NCBI GenBank assembly: GCA_001858525.1
Contig: LAPX01000005.1
Location: 177,387 to 241,386 of the forward strand
DNA length: 64,000 bases
Origin: Vampirovibrio chlorellavorus
Lineage (GTDB): Bacteria; Cyanobacteriota; Vampirovibrionia; Vampirovibrionales; Vampirovibrionaceae
Direction: 5' to 3'
Shown here: one piece after another, positions 43,323 to 50,942 of the stretch
How the letters are laid out: each line of letters opens with the position of its first letter
Position numbering within the stretch: position 1 is the stretch's first letter
Translations under genes and position numbers: made by a program
Notes under the pieces: generated by a model
Seen by the model: only the letters and a program-made list of their open reading frames with translations
What the model was told of the DNA's origin: nothing
The model's database searches: none

Positions 43323-44735
43323 ATGCTTCGCTCTGCAACGCCAATGCCACCCATAGTGCCATACAGCCAACCCAATCGGCTGAAATTTGGCTCCCCCGCA
43401 TCGGAACTGAGCACCTTGACCAAGGGGTTGGCGGCACTGGAGAAGCACCCTCTGGCGGAATTGCTGTTTAAGGACGTCACCGCCTTTAACATCCCGAAAA
43501 TCGCCTTGTCCCGAACCTGGAAAGAGCGCTGGGATACGGCCACCCTGGAGCTGTCCAACTCCGGTATTACCTTGCTTTCTTCTTTGTTTTTACCCCGCCT
43601 GGTGCGCTGGCCGGTGAATCAATTGTCCCAGCTTTCCCAGCACTATGCCGGTGTTGACGTTTTGAAGGAGGAGTTCTCCAAGGTCTCCCCTCGCTTGGCT
43701 GGAAAAAATCTGCTGCCCGCCAAAATGGCTCGTATGGGTGCTTCTTTTGGCTTTTTCTTTCCCTTTGCCGCTGCCTTTTGGGCCGCTCCCTTTGCCCGTA
43801 ACTGGCTGACCATGAAACGCACCCAGTCGGCTAACTTTGAATCCATGATCGGCTTTAAAGAGGCCAAGTCCCATCAGCCCAAGCGCACCTTGCAAGAAGA
43901 GATGGGGTATCAGCGCAATACAGCCCTGAAAACCCTAGCCGCTGGGTTTGGCTTGGGCATGGCATCGTTGCTGACGGGTGGACTGTTGGCCCGGCGTTTG
44001 GGTAAAAATCTGCAAGGTGGTCTGGCCCAAAAACTATCCAGCGGGAATGGAGAAAAAGTGTTTGAAGGCTTTTTCAAGGCGTTTGACCTGAAAGGCAATC
44101 AGGTCAATGGGCAGACGGCTACCCTGTTATTCTGGGGCATGCCCGCTTATCTGGGTTGGATTCACGGGGCCCGCAGTGGTAATGAACGTCGGGAGCGGGT
44201 GATTCAATCGGCCAACGCTATTTTTTGGTTCTTTTTCGCCTCCAAGCTGACCACGCCCCTGTGGCGGAAAGGTTATAAAGAAGCGTTCAAGGGAGAAACC
44301 CTGACCAAGTGTAAACAGATTCTGGATGCCAAGGACGTCAAGGCAGGAGTGAGCGCGGTTACAACCAAAATGGAAGATCGCCTGTTGAACTTGGGCTACC
44401 AGGATATTTTGAAGGATTTTGCCAACGACGTACCGCTGCGAAATCAGTTGCTCAAGCTGAAGAACGCTAAATTTGCCCTGAACGATTTAGGGGTCCCCAT
44501 TTCCACCTTATCTGCGGTGCAGTTGTTTAACTTCAACCTGACCGAGCGGAAAATCAAGGCCGCTCAGCCCCTCCCCTCACAACCGCAGTCCTATGAGACT
44601 GTTAGCCCCAAGGCTTTTAATGGGCCGATGACCCCGTTTGGCGCTGTGTCCTCAAGTTTTGTGCCGCCGCAGGCAACCAGTGTGTGGGGCCAAGGTCAAG
44701 CGTTCCCGGTAGTACAGCCGCCAAAGGTTTTTTAA
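43323..44735 (+). CDS. Unknown membrane protein with N-terminal LKFG motif
   Basis: The 470-residue protein is not recognised but looks like a lineage-specific family. It starts with a Pro-rich segment and NRLKFGSPASELSTLTKG, then KHPLAELLFKDVTAFNIPKI. Hydrophobic stretches include SFGFFFPFAAAFWAAPFA, TLAAGFGLGMASLLTGGLL, LLFWGMPAYLGWIHG and SANAIFWFFFASKL, so three to four membrane helices or re-entrant loops are likely, with several basic loops. The C-terminal ~60 residues are Pro/Gln-rich and disordered. No Sec signal. AGGA precedes the ATG. The LKFG motif is shared with the proteins at 5999 and 57137. Confidence 0.65.
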   Translation: MLRSATPMPPIVPYSQPNRLKFGSPASELSTLTKGLAALEKHPLAELLFKDVTAFNIPKIALSRTWKERWDTATLELSNSGITLLSSLFLPRLVRWPVNQLSQLSQHYAGVDVLKEEFSKVSPRLAGKNLLPAKMARMGASFGFFFPFAAAFWAAPFARNWLTMKRTQSANFESMIGFKEAKSHQPKRTLQEEMGYQRNTALKTLAAGFGLGMASLLTGGLLARRLGKNLQGGLAQKLSSGNGEKVFEGFFKAFDLKGNQVNGQTATLLFWGMPAYLGWIHGARSGNERRERVIQSANAIFWFFFASKLTTPLWRKGYKEAFKGETLTKCKQILDAKDVKAGVSAVTTKMEDRLLNLGYQDILKDFANDVPLRNQLLKLKNAKFALNDLGVPISTLSAVQLFNFNLTERKIKAAQPLPSQPQSYETVSPKAFNGPMTPFGAVSSSFVPPQATSVWGQGQAFPVVQPPKVF

Positions 44736-44771
44736 GCACCGCATCGCTGTAATTTAGATTTAGTATTGGGT

Positions 44772-46202
44772 TTACTGGCGACTGCGGGAAGAAGCGAGTC
44801 GAGAGCAGCTGACCACAATGCCACGAAAAGTCTGGGTGAGGGTGACCAGTCCAGAGGCGGCAAAAATCAGGGTGAAAGGAATAATTTGTAAGGCCCAGCG
44901 ATCGCTGGCTACGGCCATCAGGAAGTGAAAACCCAGCCAGACTCCCAAAAATCCGGTGATTAGGATCAGGCTTTCCCGCGCGGTGGATGAGTTTTGGCGC
45001 CAACGGGCCGCTGTGGCCATGAGTCCCAATAGCCCTAGTATTAGCGTCACTCGCCAGAGATGTTTGGACACTTCTGCCAGGCGGGTTACTGTTTTTTCTG
45101 GTAGTTGCTGCAAGGGGCGAGATCCCCACTGGGTGTCCCGAATACCTGTTTCCGAGGTGGTCCATAAAATATGTTTCAGTCGGGTGGGCCCAGCACTGAG
45201 GTAACGAAGCGGGTCCCGCTGAATGATGGCCATGGCCCAGGCTTTGTCCTCTGCCAATTCGGCCAATCGGGCGGCTGGGCCGGTCTTTCCGTGTGTGGCT
45301 TGTTGAATGCGTTCCTTCAGCCCCGGCAAACTTCGGGGAGAGATGAGTCGGCTTTCGGTTTCATAGTGGGTGGTGGCTACCAGCCAGATTTCCCCACCCC
45401 AGAACAGTTGGGCTTTGCCAGTTAATAAAAACTGGTGATACAGCCAGGTAGAGAGCAATAGGCCTGCGGTGAGGGCAAAGGTCAGCAAACCCTTCAGGCT
45501 GTTTTGCCAGTGCGAGCGGCGAAACAGGAGCATCAACAGGGCGGTCAGGGGTAAAAACAGCAGGGACGTGGATCGGGTTAAAACAGCCACGTACAAAACC
45601 ACGCCGGTTCCTATCCAAGCCAGCCAGTGGGTTTTCAATTGTCGCCCCGAGGCGACAATCAACTCGCACAGCAGCAGGTAAAGCGTCAGGGTCGGTAATT
45701 CGGAGGCAAACAGGGCGCTGTAGGCGATCAGTTTAGGCTGAAAGGCCGCTAGGGCCAGAGCGACCAGACCGACCACTCGATTGTCGCTCAAGCGCCTGCC
45801 TAGCACGTAGGTAAGCATCATGATCAATCCGCTCAGCAGCATATTGATCGTCCACACGGGCCAATAATGGTTGCCCCACAACATGCGGCAGTAGGTCAGT
45901 AACAGAATAATGCCCGGGTGCTTGTCGATGTTGTCAAACGTCCAATCGCCACTGGCAATTTGGCCTGCGTAATGCCAATACCCCTCGTAGTCGCTGATGG
46001 GATTGGGTTGGGTGTAAACAATCCAGCCCAACCGGAGTAATAGCCCGAGACCCAATATTAGCCAAGCGCCCCAGCCCGGGTTTTCCGCACGGAAAGCATC
46101 GAAAACTTTCTTGAGCAGAAATAGCACGACCAGCCAGCCCAACCCGTACAAAATGGCGGTAACCTGAATGCCCTCAAACCCGTGCCTCAAAAACTCATTC
46201 AT
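44772..46202 (-). CDS. GT-C family membrane glycosyltransferase (GT39/PMT-like)
   Basis: This 476-residue polytopic protein has about eleven hydrophobic helices. The acidic first-loop motif NPISDYEGYWHYAGQIASGD followed by NIDKHPGIILLLTYCRMLWG is typical of enzymes that use polyprenyl-phosphate sugars. It starts one base after the stop of the GT2 gene upstream, so the two are surely cotranscribed: the GT2 would charge the lipid carrier and this protein would use it on the outer face of the membrane. Acceptor unknown. Confidence 0.82.
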   Translation of the reverse strand: MNEFLRHGFEGIQVTAILYGLGWLVVLFLLKKVFDAFRAENPGWGAWLILGLGLLLRLGWIVYTQPNPISDYEGYWHYAGQIASGDWTFDNIDKHPGIILLLTYCRMLWGNHYWPVWTINMLLSGLIMMLTYVLGRRLSDNRVVGLVALALAAFQPKLIAYSALFASELPTLTLYLLLCELIVASGRQLKTHWLAWIGTGVVLYVAVLTRSTSLLFLPLTALLMLLFRRSHWQNSLKGLLTFALTAGLLLSTWLYHQFLLTGKAQLFWGGEIWLVATTHYETESRLISPRSLPGLKERIQQATHGKTGPAARLAELAEDKAWAMAIIQRDPLRYLSAGPTRLKHILWTTSETGIRDTQWGSRPLQQLPEKTVTRLAEVSKHLWRVTLILGLLGLMATAARWRQNSSTARESLILITGFLGVWLGFHFLMAVASDRWALQIIPFTLIFAASGLVTLTQTFRGIVVSCSRLASSRSRQ

Positions 46203-46203
46203 T

Positions 46204-47004
46204 TTATTGTTGCTGGTAAGCCCCTGTGGCGCTGCGTCGAACCAGATTCAGCGAGCGCAAAATGGTGCGGGCAATTTTAATTTTGGAGGTACTCACTTTT
46301 TGATCGTAGCGCAGAATCATGGGCACTTCGCAAAACAGGGCGCCCAGCTTATTCAGCTTGATGATGATTTCGGCCATACAGGCAAAGCCCGCTTCGGTAA
46401 TAAAGCGATCGCCATAGGTTTGAAAGGCTTTTTGCAGGATGCTGGCCCGGTACAACCGAAAGCCACAAGTGTAGTCCTTAATATTGAAGATGGGGGTGGT
46501 CATGCGAAATACCCAGCTGGAGCCGTGGCTGAGCAAGGTGCGAAACCAGTCTAGGCCTACCACCTGGGAACCGTAGCGGTAGCGGGAAGCCACCACCACA
46601 TCATTGCCCTCCTGAATGAGCTGAATCATCCGGGCCATTAAGTAGGGGCTGTGGGTCCCGTCGGAATCCATGACCGCAATGATGTCATGGGCGTTGGTTC
46701 GCTCCAGGGCCACCAGAAAGCCGGTTTTCACAGCCTCTCCCAGACCTTTGTTTTGAGGATGCCGGATGATATCGACATGGGCAATGCGGGCCGCTTCCAG
46801 TAAGGCCATAGAATCATCGGTGCTGCCATCATCCACCACTAAAATCTGGAAGGGGTAATTGGGCAAGGCGGGACCAAAGGATGCGGTCAGTTGGCTCAGG
46901 GCAGCGCCCTCGTTGAAGGCAGGCAGCACAATGAAGAGACGGGGGGGCCCGTGCTCTATTGTGGCGTTTGTCATTTCCTGGGGTTGGGTGAATGTGATTG
47001 TCAT
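46204..47004 (-). CDS. Polyprenol-phosphate sugar transferase, DPM1-like GT2
   Basis: The 266-residue protein has a GT2 fold: FIVLPAFNEGAALSQL, the nucleotide-binding VVDDGSTDDSMAL, PQNKGLGEAVKTGF, and the DxD-type DSDGTHSPYLM, followed by YGSQVVGLDWFRTLLSHGSS as in dolichol/polyprenol-phosphate mannose synthases. No C-terminal membrane helices are present, as in DPM1. Its stop lies one base before the GT-C start. Sugar (mannose, glucose or other) is not decided. Confidence 0.87.
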   Translation of the reverse strand: MTITFTQPQEMTNATIEHGPPRLFIVLPAFNEGAALSQLTASFGPALPNYPFQILVVDDGSTDDSMALLEAARIAHVDIIRHPQNKGLGEAVKTGFLVALERTNAHDIIAVMDSDGTHSPYLMARMIQLIQEGNDVVVASRYRYGSQVVGLDWFRTLLSHGSSWVFRMTTPIFNIKDYTCGFRLYRASILQKAFQTYGDRFITEAGFACMAEIIIKLNKLGALFCEVPMILRYDQKVSTSKIKIARTILRSLNLVRRSATGAYQQQ

Positions 47005-47066
47005 TGAACTACTATTTCAAATTAAACAGTCGTTTTTCGCAAGTCATTCTTTATTTTCAGAAACAC

Positions 47067-47102
47067 AAAAAACCTCCGCCTGATAAAAGCGGAGGTTTTT
47101 TT
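47067..47102. terminator. Strong bidirectional terminator after the HEAT-repeat gene
   Basis: AAAAAACCTCCGC-type arm (47067-47079) pairs with GCGGAGGTTTTTT around an eight-base loop, with A/T runs on both sides. On the minus strand it lies 55 bases after the HEAT gene stop and shields the GT2 gene from read-through. Confidence 0.88.
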
Positions 47103-47156
47103 AGATGAGAACTCTCTACGGTCACAATAAACGGGAGAGCCTTGAATGAAATGGAC

Positions 47157-48014
47157 CTACTTTTGACCCACCGGGGCTTTTTTGTAGTTAGCGCCGGGGA
47201 CGGTTTTCCAGTTGGCGGCCATAATCATTTTGTAGGCTTTCAGTGCGGTGTCTTCGATCTCACCGAGTTCTTCGGCTTTCATGATCAAGTTCCGCAGGGG
47301 GAGCAACGCTTTGGGGTCTTTCAACATACCCAAGGCGGCGCCGGCGCCAGCACGCACCAGATCGTTTTCGGATTCGTTTTCCAAAACATCGATCAAGTGA
47401 GAGACCGCACGCTTGTCACCCAATTTACCCAGAGATTGGACTGCGTAGATGCGAACATTTACCCATTCATCGGTCAACACGCTGATCAGTGCGTCAACGG
47501 CGGAGGCATCACCCAGTTCGCCCAAGGCGCGGGTGGCATCACAACGCACGTTCACTTTTTCGTGAGAGAGGCTTTCAATCAACGGGGTTACCGCGATATC
47601 GCCAATTTCAATCAAAGCGTCGGCAGCGGTCATACAGACCTGGCTGTTGGTGTCACTGAGGGCTTCCACCAAAGGAAGCACCACTTCCACACCACCCAGA
47701 CGACCGAGGGCACGAGCGGCACGAACGCGTACATCCACGTTGCGATCTTCGCGAAGCGATTCAATCAACGGAAGTGTAGCGGAGGTGTCACCCAGTTCAC
47801 CCAAAGCGCGGGCTGCGTAGAGACGAACCGAACCATTTTTGTCGTTTTTCAAAACATCAATCAATGGTTCAACAGCGGCCATATCACCCATTTCACCCAA
47901 CATGCGGGCTGCGTTGTAACGGGTTTTCTCAGAAGGACTGTTTTGAAGCTCTTCCAAGAGTTCGTCGAAGGATTTTACTGCTTTTTCTTTTTTGGTGCCG
48001 GTAGTAGTTGCCAT
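47157..48014 (-). CDS. HEAT-repeat protein (PBS-lyase-like repeats)
   Basis: ATG 48014 (MATTTGTKKEKAVKSF) is preferred, with GGGAGG upstream; a longer reading to 48101 crosses the palindrome and ribosome site. The 285 residues contain about seven ~31-residue HEAT repeats with the pattern VRxxAARALGELGD, xxAxxPLIExL, the PBS-lyase HEAT type. In photosynthetic cyanobacteria related proteins attach bilins to phycobiliproteins; here no photosynthesis gene is present, so a general scaffold or signalling role is more likely. The final 30 residues are basic. Monocistronic: own terminator and long upstream region. Confidence 0.85.
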   Translation of the reverse strand: MATTTGTKKEKAVKSFDELLEELQNSPSEKTRYNAARMLGEMGDMAAVEPLIDVLKNDKNGSVRLYAARALGELGDTSATLPLIESLREDRNVDVRVRAARALGRLGGVEVVLPLVEALSDTNSQVCMTAADALIEIGDIAVTPLIESLSHEKVNVRCDATRALGELGDASAVDALISVLTDEWVNVRIYAVQSLGKLGDKRAVSHLIDVLENESENDLVRAGAGAALGMLKDPKALLPLRNLIMKAEELGEIEDTALKAYKMIMAANWKTVPGANYKKAPVGQK

Positions 48015-48036
48015 TTGAAACAATTCCCTCCCGAAA

Positions 48037-48051
48037 ATGTAACCGTTACAT
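48037..48051. promoter_or_regulatory. ATGTAAC-C-GTTACAT palindrome in the HEAT-gene leader
   Basis: ATGTAAC and GTTACAT flank a single central base, giving a perfect 15-base dyad 23-37 bases before the HEAT gene start codon. A partial copy, ATGTAACGTGATGTAA, lies at about 48175-48190. This looks like an operator of a dimeric regulator. Confidence 0.45.
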
Positions 48052-48691
48052 AACAACCTCCTCCCAAGACCTGCGTAGCCGGCAAATCCTGAATCTAACA
48101 ATCTGATGAGACCTTAGTGACCCTTCAGTTGCTTAAAAGAGATCCAATCAATTTTTGTGTTAGTGGTGCTTGTAATGTAACGTGATGTAAATGTTTGATA
48201 ATCGTTCTATTGCTTCCGTAGATTCAGTATCTTACCACTTTTTGTTTTGTTTGACATGCGAATGATTGTTATTAGACATTGTTACTAATTCCACACCTCT
48301 CTTGACATTCCCAAACGACTGTAAATGAACCCCTTTTTTAGCTAACCATAACTTACGAAAACTTATTAATATATCTTAATTTGTTTATTGGAAAAATGGA
48401 TTTTTAAAATTGATTATTGTTCTTAATGAATATAAATCTATTCTAACGGGTGATAGCCATTTGTGTAAATATAAAAAAATAAAATAGTTTAATGGTGACT
48501 TGATTTAATTTTGAAAGCGATACTCCTGCATGGAAGAGGGTTTTCATTTTAAAAACAGTCAATTGTTATTATTTTAAAAATATAAAAACGATCATTTTGA
48601 TATTGGACTTGAACTCATAAACGGTGACTTGAGAAGAACAATCCAATGCTTTACTATGAATAGTGACTCTGACTGATGGAGAACATTTGGC
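48052..48691. other. Long AT-rich divergent intergenic region
   Basis: About 640 bases separate the HEAT gene (minus) from the thioredoxin-like gene (plus), and this is the most AT-rich part of the window. No ORF of note exists. Two TTGACA hexamers (48251 and 48302) read toward the plus strand but have weak -10 partners. I looked for repeated DnaA boxes (TTATCCACA-like) and did not see them. It may hold regulatory sites, a small RNA or simply relaxed sequence. Confidence 0.45.
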
Positions 48692-49234
48692 ATGACCCCT
48701 CGCTTTGAAGCCAACCACAATAAAACCCGCCTGATACTTGTCTTTGGGTTTACGCTGTTAATCGCTTTTTGCTTCCAGTGGTACCGTGGTCGCTTTGAGC
48801 AATCAGCCACCGCAGAAGCCAAAGGAAAGCCAACGGTCAGCGACGCCCTGTTTGTGGGAATGCGTAAGGTCAAGCCTTCTGAAGTCAAACAAGTACTGCC
48901 GGAAGCTGTTGGCAAGCCTACTTTGTTGGTTTTCAGCTCTCGCTTTTGCCACGATTGCCAGCGGCTGGCCCCCATTTTAACCAGGCTGACCGCTCAGCAC
49001 CCCAAGGTTGCTTACCGTAAGCTGGATGTCAATGACGATCAGCAAAAAGCACCGGCTATTTTACGTGCTTTCAAGCCGGTTTCTGTCCCCTTAATGGTGT
49101 TTATCGCACCGGGGGGTGAAATTCAGAATGTCTTGTACAACTACCAAAGCCCGGAAGTGCTGGCCGAGGCCTTGAATACCCTGGAGGCCACCCGTGTGGC
49201 ATCGCCTTCATCTGTCAAAAAAGTTTCCCGGTAA
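48692..49234 (+). CDS. Membrane-anchored thioredoxin-like protein
   Basis: The 180-residue protein has an N-terminal signal anchor (LILVFGFTLLIAFCFQW) and a periplasm-facing thioredoxin fold. The active site is SRFCHDCQ with Cys86 and Cys89, without the usual Trp and with HD between the cysteines; the cis-Pro lies in VSVPLMVFIAPGG. It precedes a ccdA-type gene by 87 bases in the same direction, so it probably receives electrons from CcdA and reduces extracytoplasmic disulfides (for example apocytochrome c). GGAG lies ten bases before the ATG. Confidence 0.85.
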   Translation: MTPRFEANHNKTRLILVFGFTLLIAFCFQWYRGRFEQSATAEAKGKPTVSDALFVGMRKVKPSEVKQVLPEAVGKPTLLVFSSRFCHDCQRLAPILTRLTAQHPKVAYRKLDVNDDQQKAPAILRAFKPVSVPLMVFIAPGGEIQNVLYNYQSPEVLAEALNTLEATRVASPSSVKKVSR

Positions 49235-49321
49235 GCGTGACTGGTCGTCCAGAGCTCTTTTCTGAACGGTCACGCTTATGCCATTACTTCTCTCTTTAGA
49301 TGAGTTTCCTGAGACCCTCAC

Positions 49322-50050
49322 ATGCCTGAACTGCAAACCCTGTTTCTGACCTCCCTGAGCCAGCACTCGCTGACCGTTTTGTTGCTGGCCTTTTTGGGCG
49401 GGGTGATGAGTTCTCTGTTGCCTTGCACGGTGGGCATGCTGCCGGTGTTAGTGGGGTATGTGGGTGGCTATACGGCTACCAGCAAGCTGGCCATTCTGCG
49501 GCAAATTCTGTTATTTATGGTGGGTTTTGCCCTGGTGTTAACGGCTTTGGGTATTTTAGCCAGTGTTTTGGGAACGGCCATGGCTGCCTTGGTGGGCGCG
49601 GGCTGGTACTACTTTCTGGGGGCTTTGGCCATTTTGATGGGGCTTCAGTTACTGGAGGTTATTCAAATCCCGTTGCCTCAGTTTGTGACCCGTTTGCCGG
49701 AAAGCAAGGCGGGCTCCAAGGCAGGGGCATGGCTAGCTCCCGTGCTTTTGGGAGCAGCCTTTGGGGCGGCTTCCTCCCCCTGTGGGACGCCCTTTTTAAC
49801 CGCCATTCTGGGGTTTATTAGCCGAGAAAACAATTGGGTGCTGGGCGGGGCCAGTTTGTTCAGCTACGCCTTGGGGCAATCCATGTTGTTGCTGGTGGTG
49901 GGGCTGTTTACGGGGCTTATCAAGCAAATGGCCCGGTTTCGACAAGTGGGCTCGGTCATCACTCGCCTGAGTGCCCTGGTGTTTATTTTAGGCGGCGCTT
50001 TACTGATTGCTCAAGCGGCAGGCTGGCTGGATGTCTTTGCCTTTTTCTAA
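49322..50050 (+). CDS. ccdA: CcdA/DsbD-type transmembrane thiol-disulfide exchanger
   Basis: CcdA carries reducing power from cytoplasmic thioredoxin across the membrane, usually for cytochrome c maturation. The 242-residue protein has six hydrophobic helices, and the conserved cysteines are in SSLLPCTVGMLP (Cys35) and AASSPCGTPFLT (Cys154), one per three-helix repeat. The partner thioredoxin-like protein is the gene just upstream. Other cytochrome c assembly genes (ccsA/ccsB) are not in the window. Confidence 0.9.
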   Translation: MPELQTLFLTSLSQHSLTVLLLAFLGGVMSSLLPCTVGMLPVLVGYVGGYTATSKLAILRQILLFMVGFALVLTALGILASVLGTAMAALVGAGWYYFLGALAILMGLQLLEVIQIPLPQFVTRLPESKAGSKAGAWLAPVLLGAAFGAASSPCGTPFLTAILGFISRENNWVLGGASLFSYALGQSMLLLVVGLFTGLIKQMARFRQVGSVITRLSALVFILGGALLIAQAAGWLDVFAFF

Positions 50051-50120
50051 CTCAAAATTCTCGTTCGTTTTTATCGTATGACTTTATAGAATTAGTACTA
50101 AAGATTGGCTCACTCACCCT

Positions 50121-50690
50121 ATGATTCGTGTTACCAGTGGTAAGTACCGGGGACGCAGCGTCGACTCCCCCTCCCGGAACAAGCAAATTCGCCCCACAAC
50201 TTCTCTGATGCGGGAAAGCATTTTTAACAAGCTGCAAATGCAACTGCCGGGGTGTCGCTTTCTGGATTTATTTGCCGGTTCTGGCATTATGAGTTTGGAG
50301 GCCCTTAGTCGGGGGGCTGATTTTGTGCTGGCCATTGAAATGGACCCTGAGCAATGCAAGGTGATTCGTAAGAACTTCGCCCATATTGGCCTGACTGAAA
50401 AAGAGGTGAAAGTCGTTCCTTGCGATGCCTTGGGCTTGATGAAAAAGCCGTGCCGGGAAGAGGCCTTTGACTTTATCTTTGCCGATCCCCCTTATGGGTT
50501 TAAAGCGTTGCCTGAACTGGTGGCGCAATCTCGTCAGCATGGCTGGCTGAAACCGGATGGGCTGATTATTGTGGAACATGGCAGCCGGGATGCGGAACTG
50601 GAAGGCTTTACCCGCAAGGTTTACGGCGATACGGCTATTTCTATTCGAAGATTTGAAACGGACAGTACTAACGACGACAAAGCAGACTGA
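50121..50690 (+). CDS. rsmD: 16S rRNA (guanine966-N2)-methyltransferase
   Basis: RsmD methylates G966 in the small-subunit rRNA using S-adenosylmethionine. The 189 residues open MIRVTSGKYRGRSVDSP with the family TSGKxRGR start and RPTTSLMRESIFNKL, then carry the SAM motif FLDLFAGSGIMSLEALSRGA and the N6/N2-methylase motif FIFADPPYGF. It lies 70 bases after ccdA on the same strand. CoaD, a common partner, is not adjacent here. Confidence 0.93.
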   Translation: MIRVTSGKYRGRSVDSPSRNKQIRPTTSLMRESIFNKLQMQLPGCRFLDLFAGSGIMSLEALSRGADFVLAIEMDPEQCKVIRKNFAHIGLTEKEVKVVPCDALGLMKKPCREEAFDFIFADPPYGFKALPELVAQSRQHGWLKPDGLIIVEHGSRDAELEGFTRKVYGDTAISIRRFETDSTNDDKAD

Positions 50691-50942
50691 TCTTTGCGGC
50701 GAGCCCTCTTTGTCAATAGTCGGGGTGGATAGAAGGCCATGGCTTAAGTGTCTAATTGTAGACAATATGGCTTTTTAGTTCAATTAACAACTATAAGCTG
50801 CTTTGTGTCTCAGCTTTGAGACGTTTAATTTTGGACAGGGGTCTCCAAACACTCTCGTAAGCCATTATCGATAAGAATCTCTGCTGCGTGGATTCCGCAT
50901 TTTGGCCATTAAATGGCTGCAACAAAATAAGGAGCACAGGGT

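Noticed and set aside
47142..48053. 303-residue plus-strand ORF opposite the HEAT gene
   Set aside because: Repeat-driven antisense of a clear HEAT-repeat protein; also runs through the terminator side and palindrome.
48052..48691. Replication origin
   Set aside because: AT-rich, but no DnaA-box cluster seen and no dnaA, dnaN or similar gene nearby.
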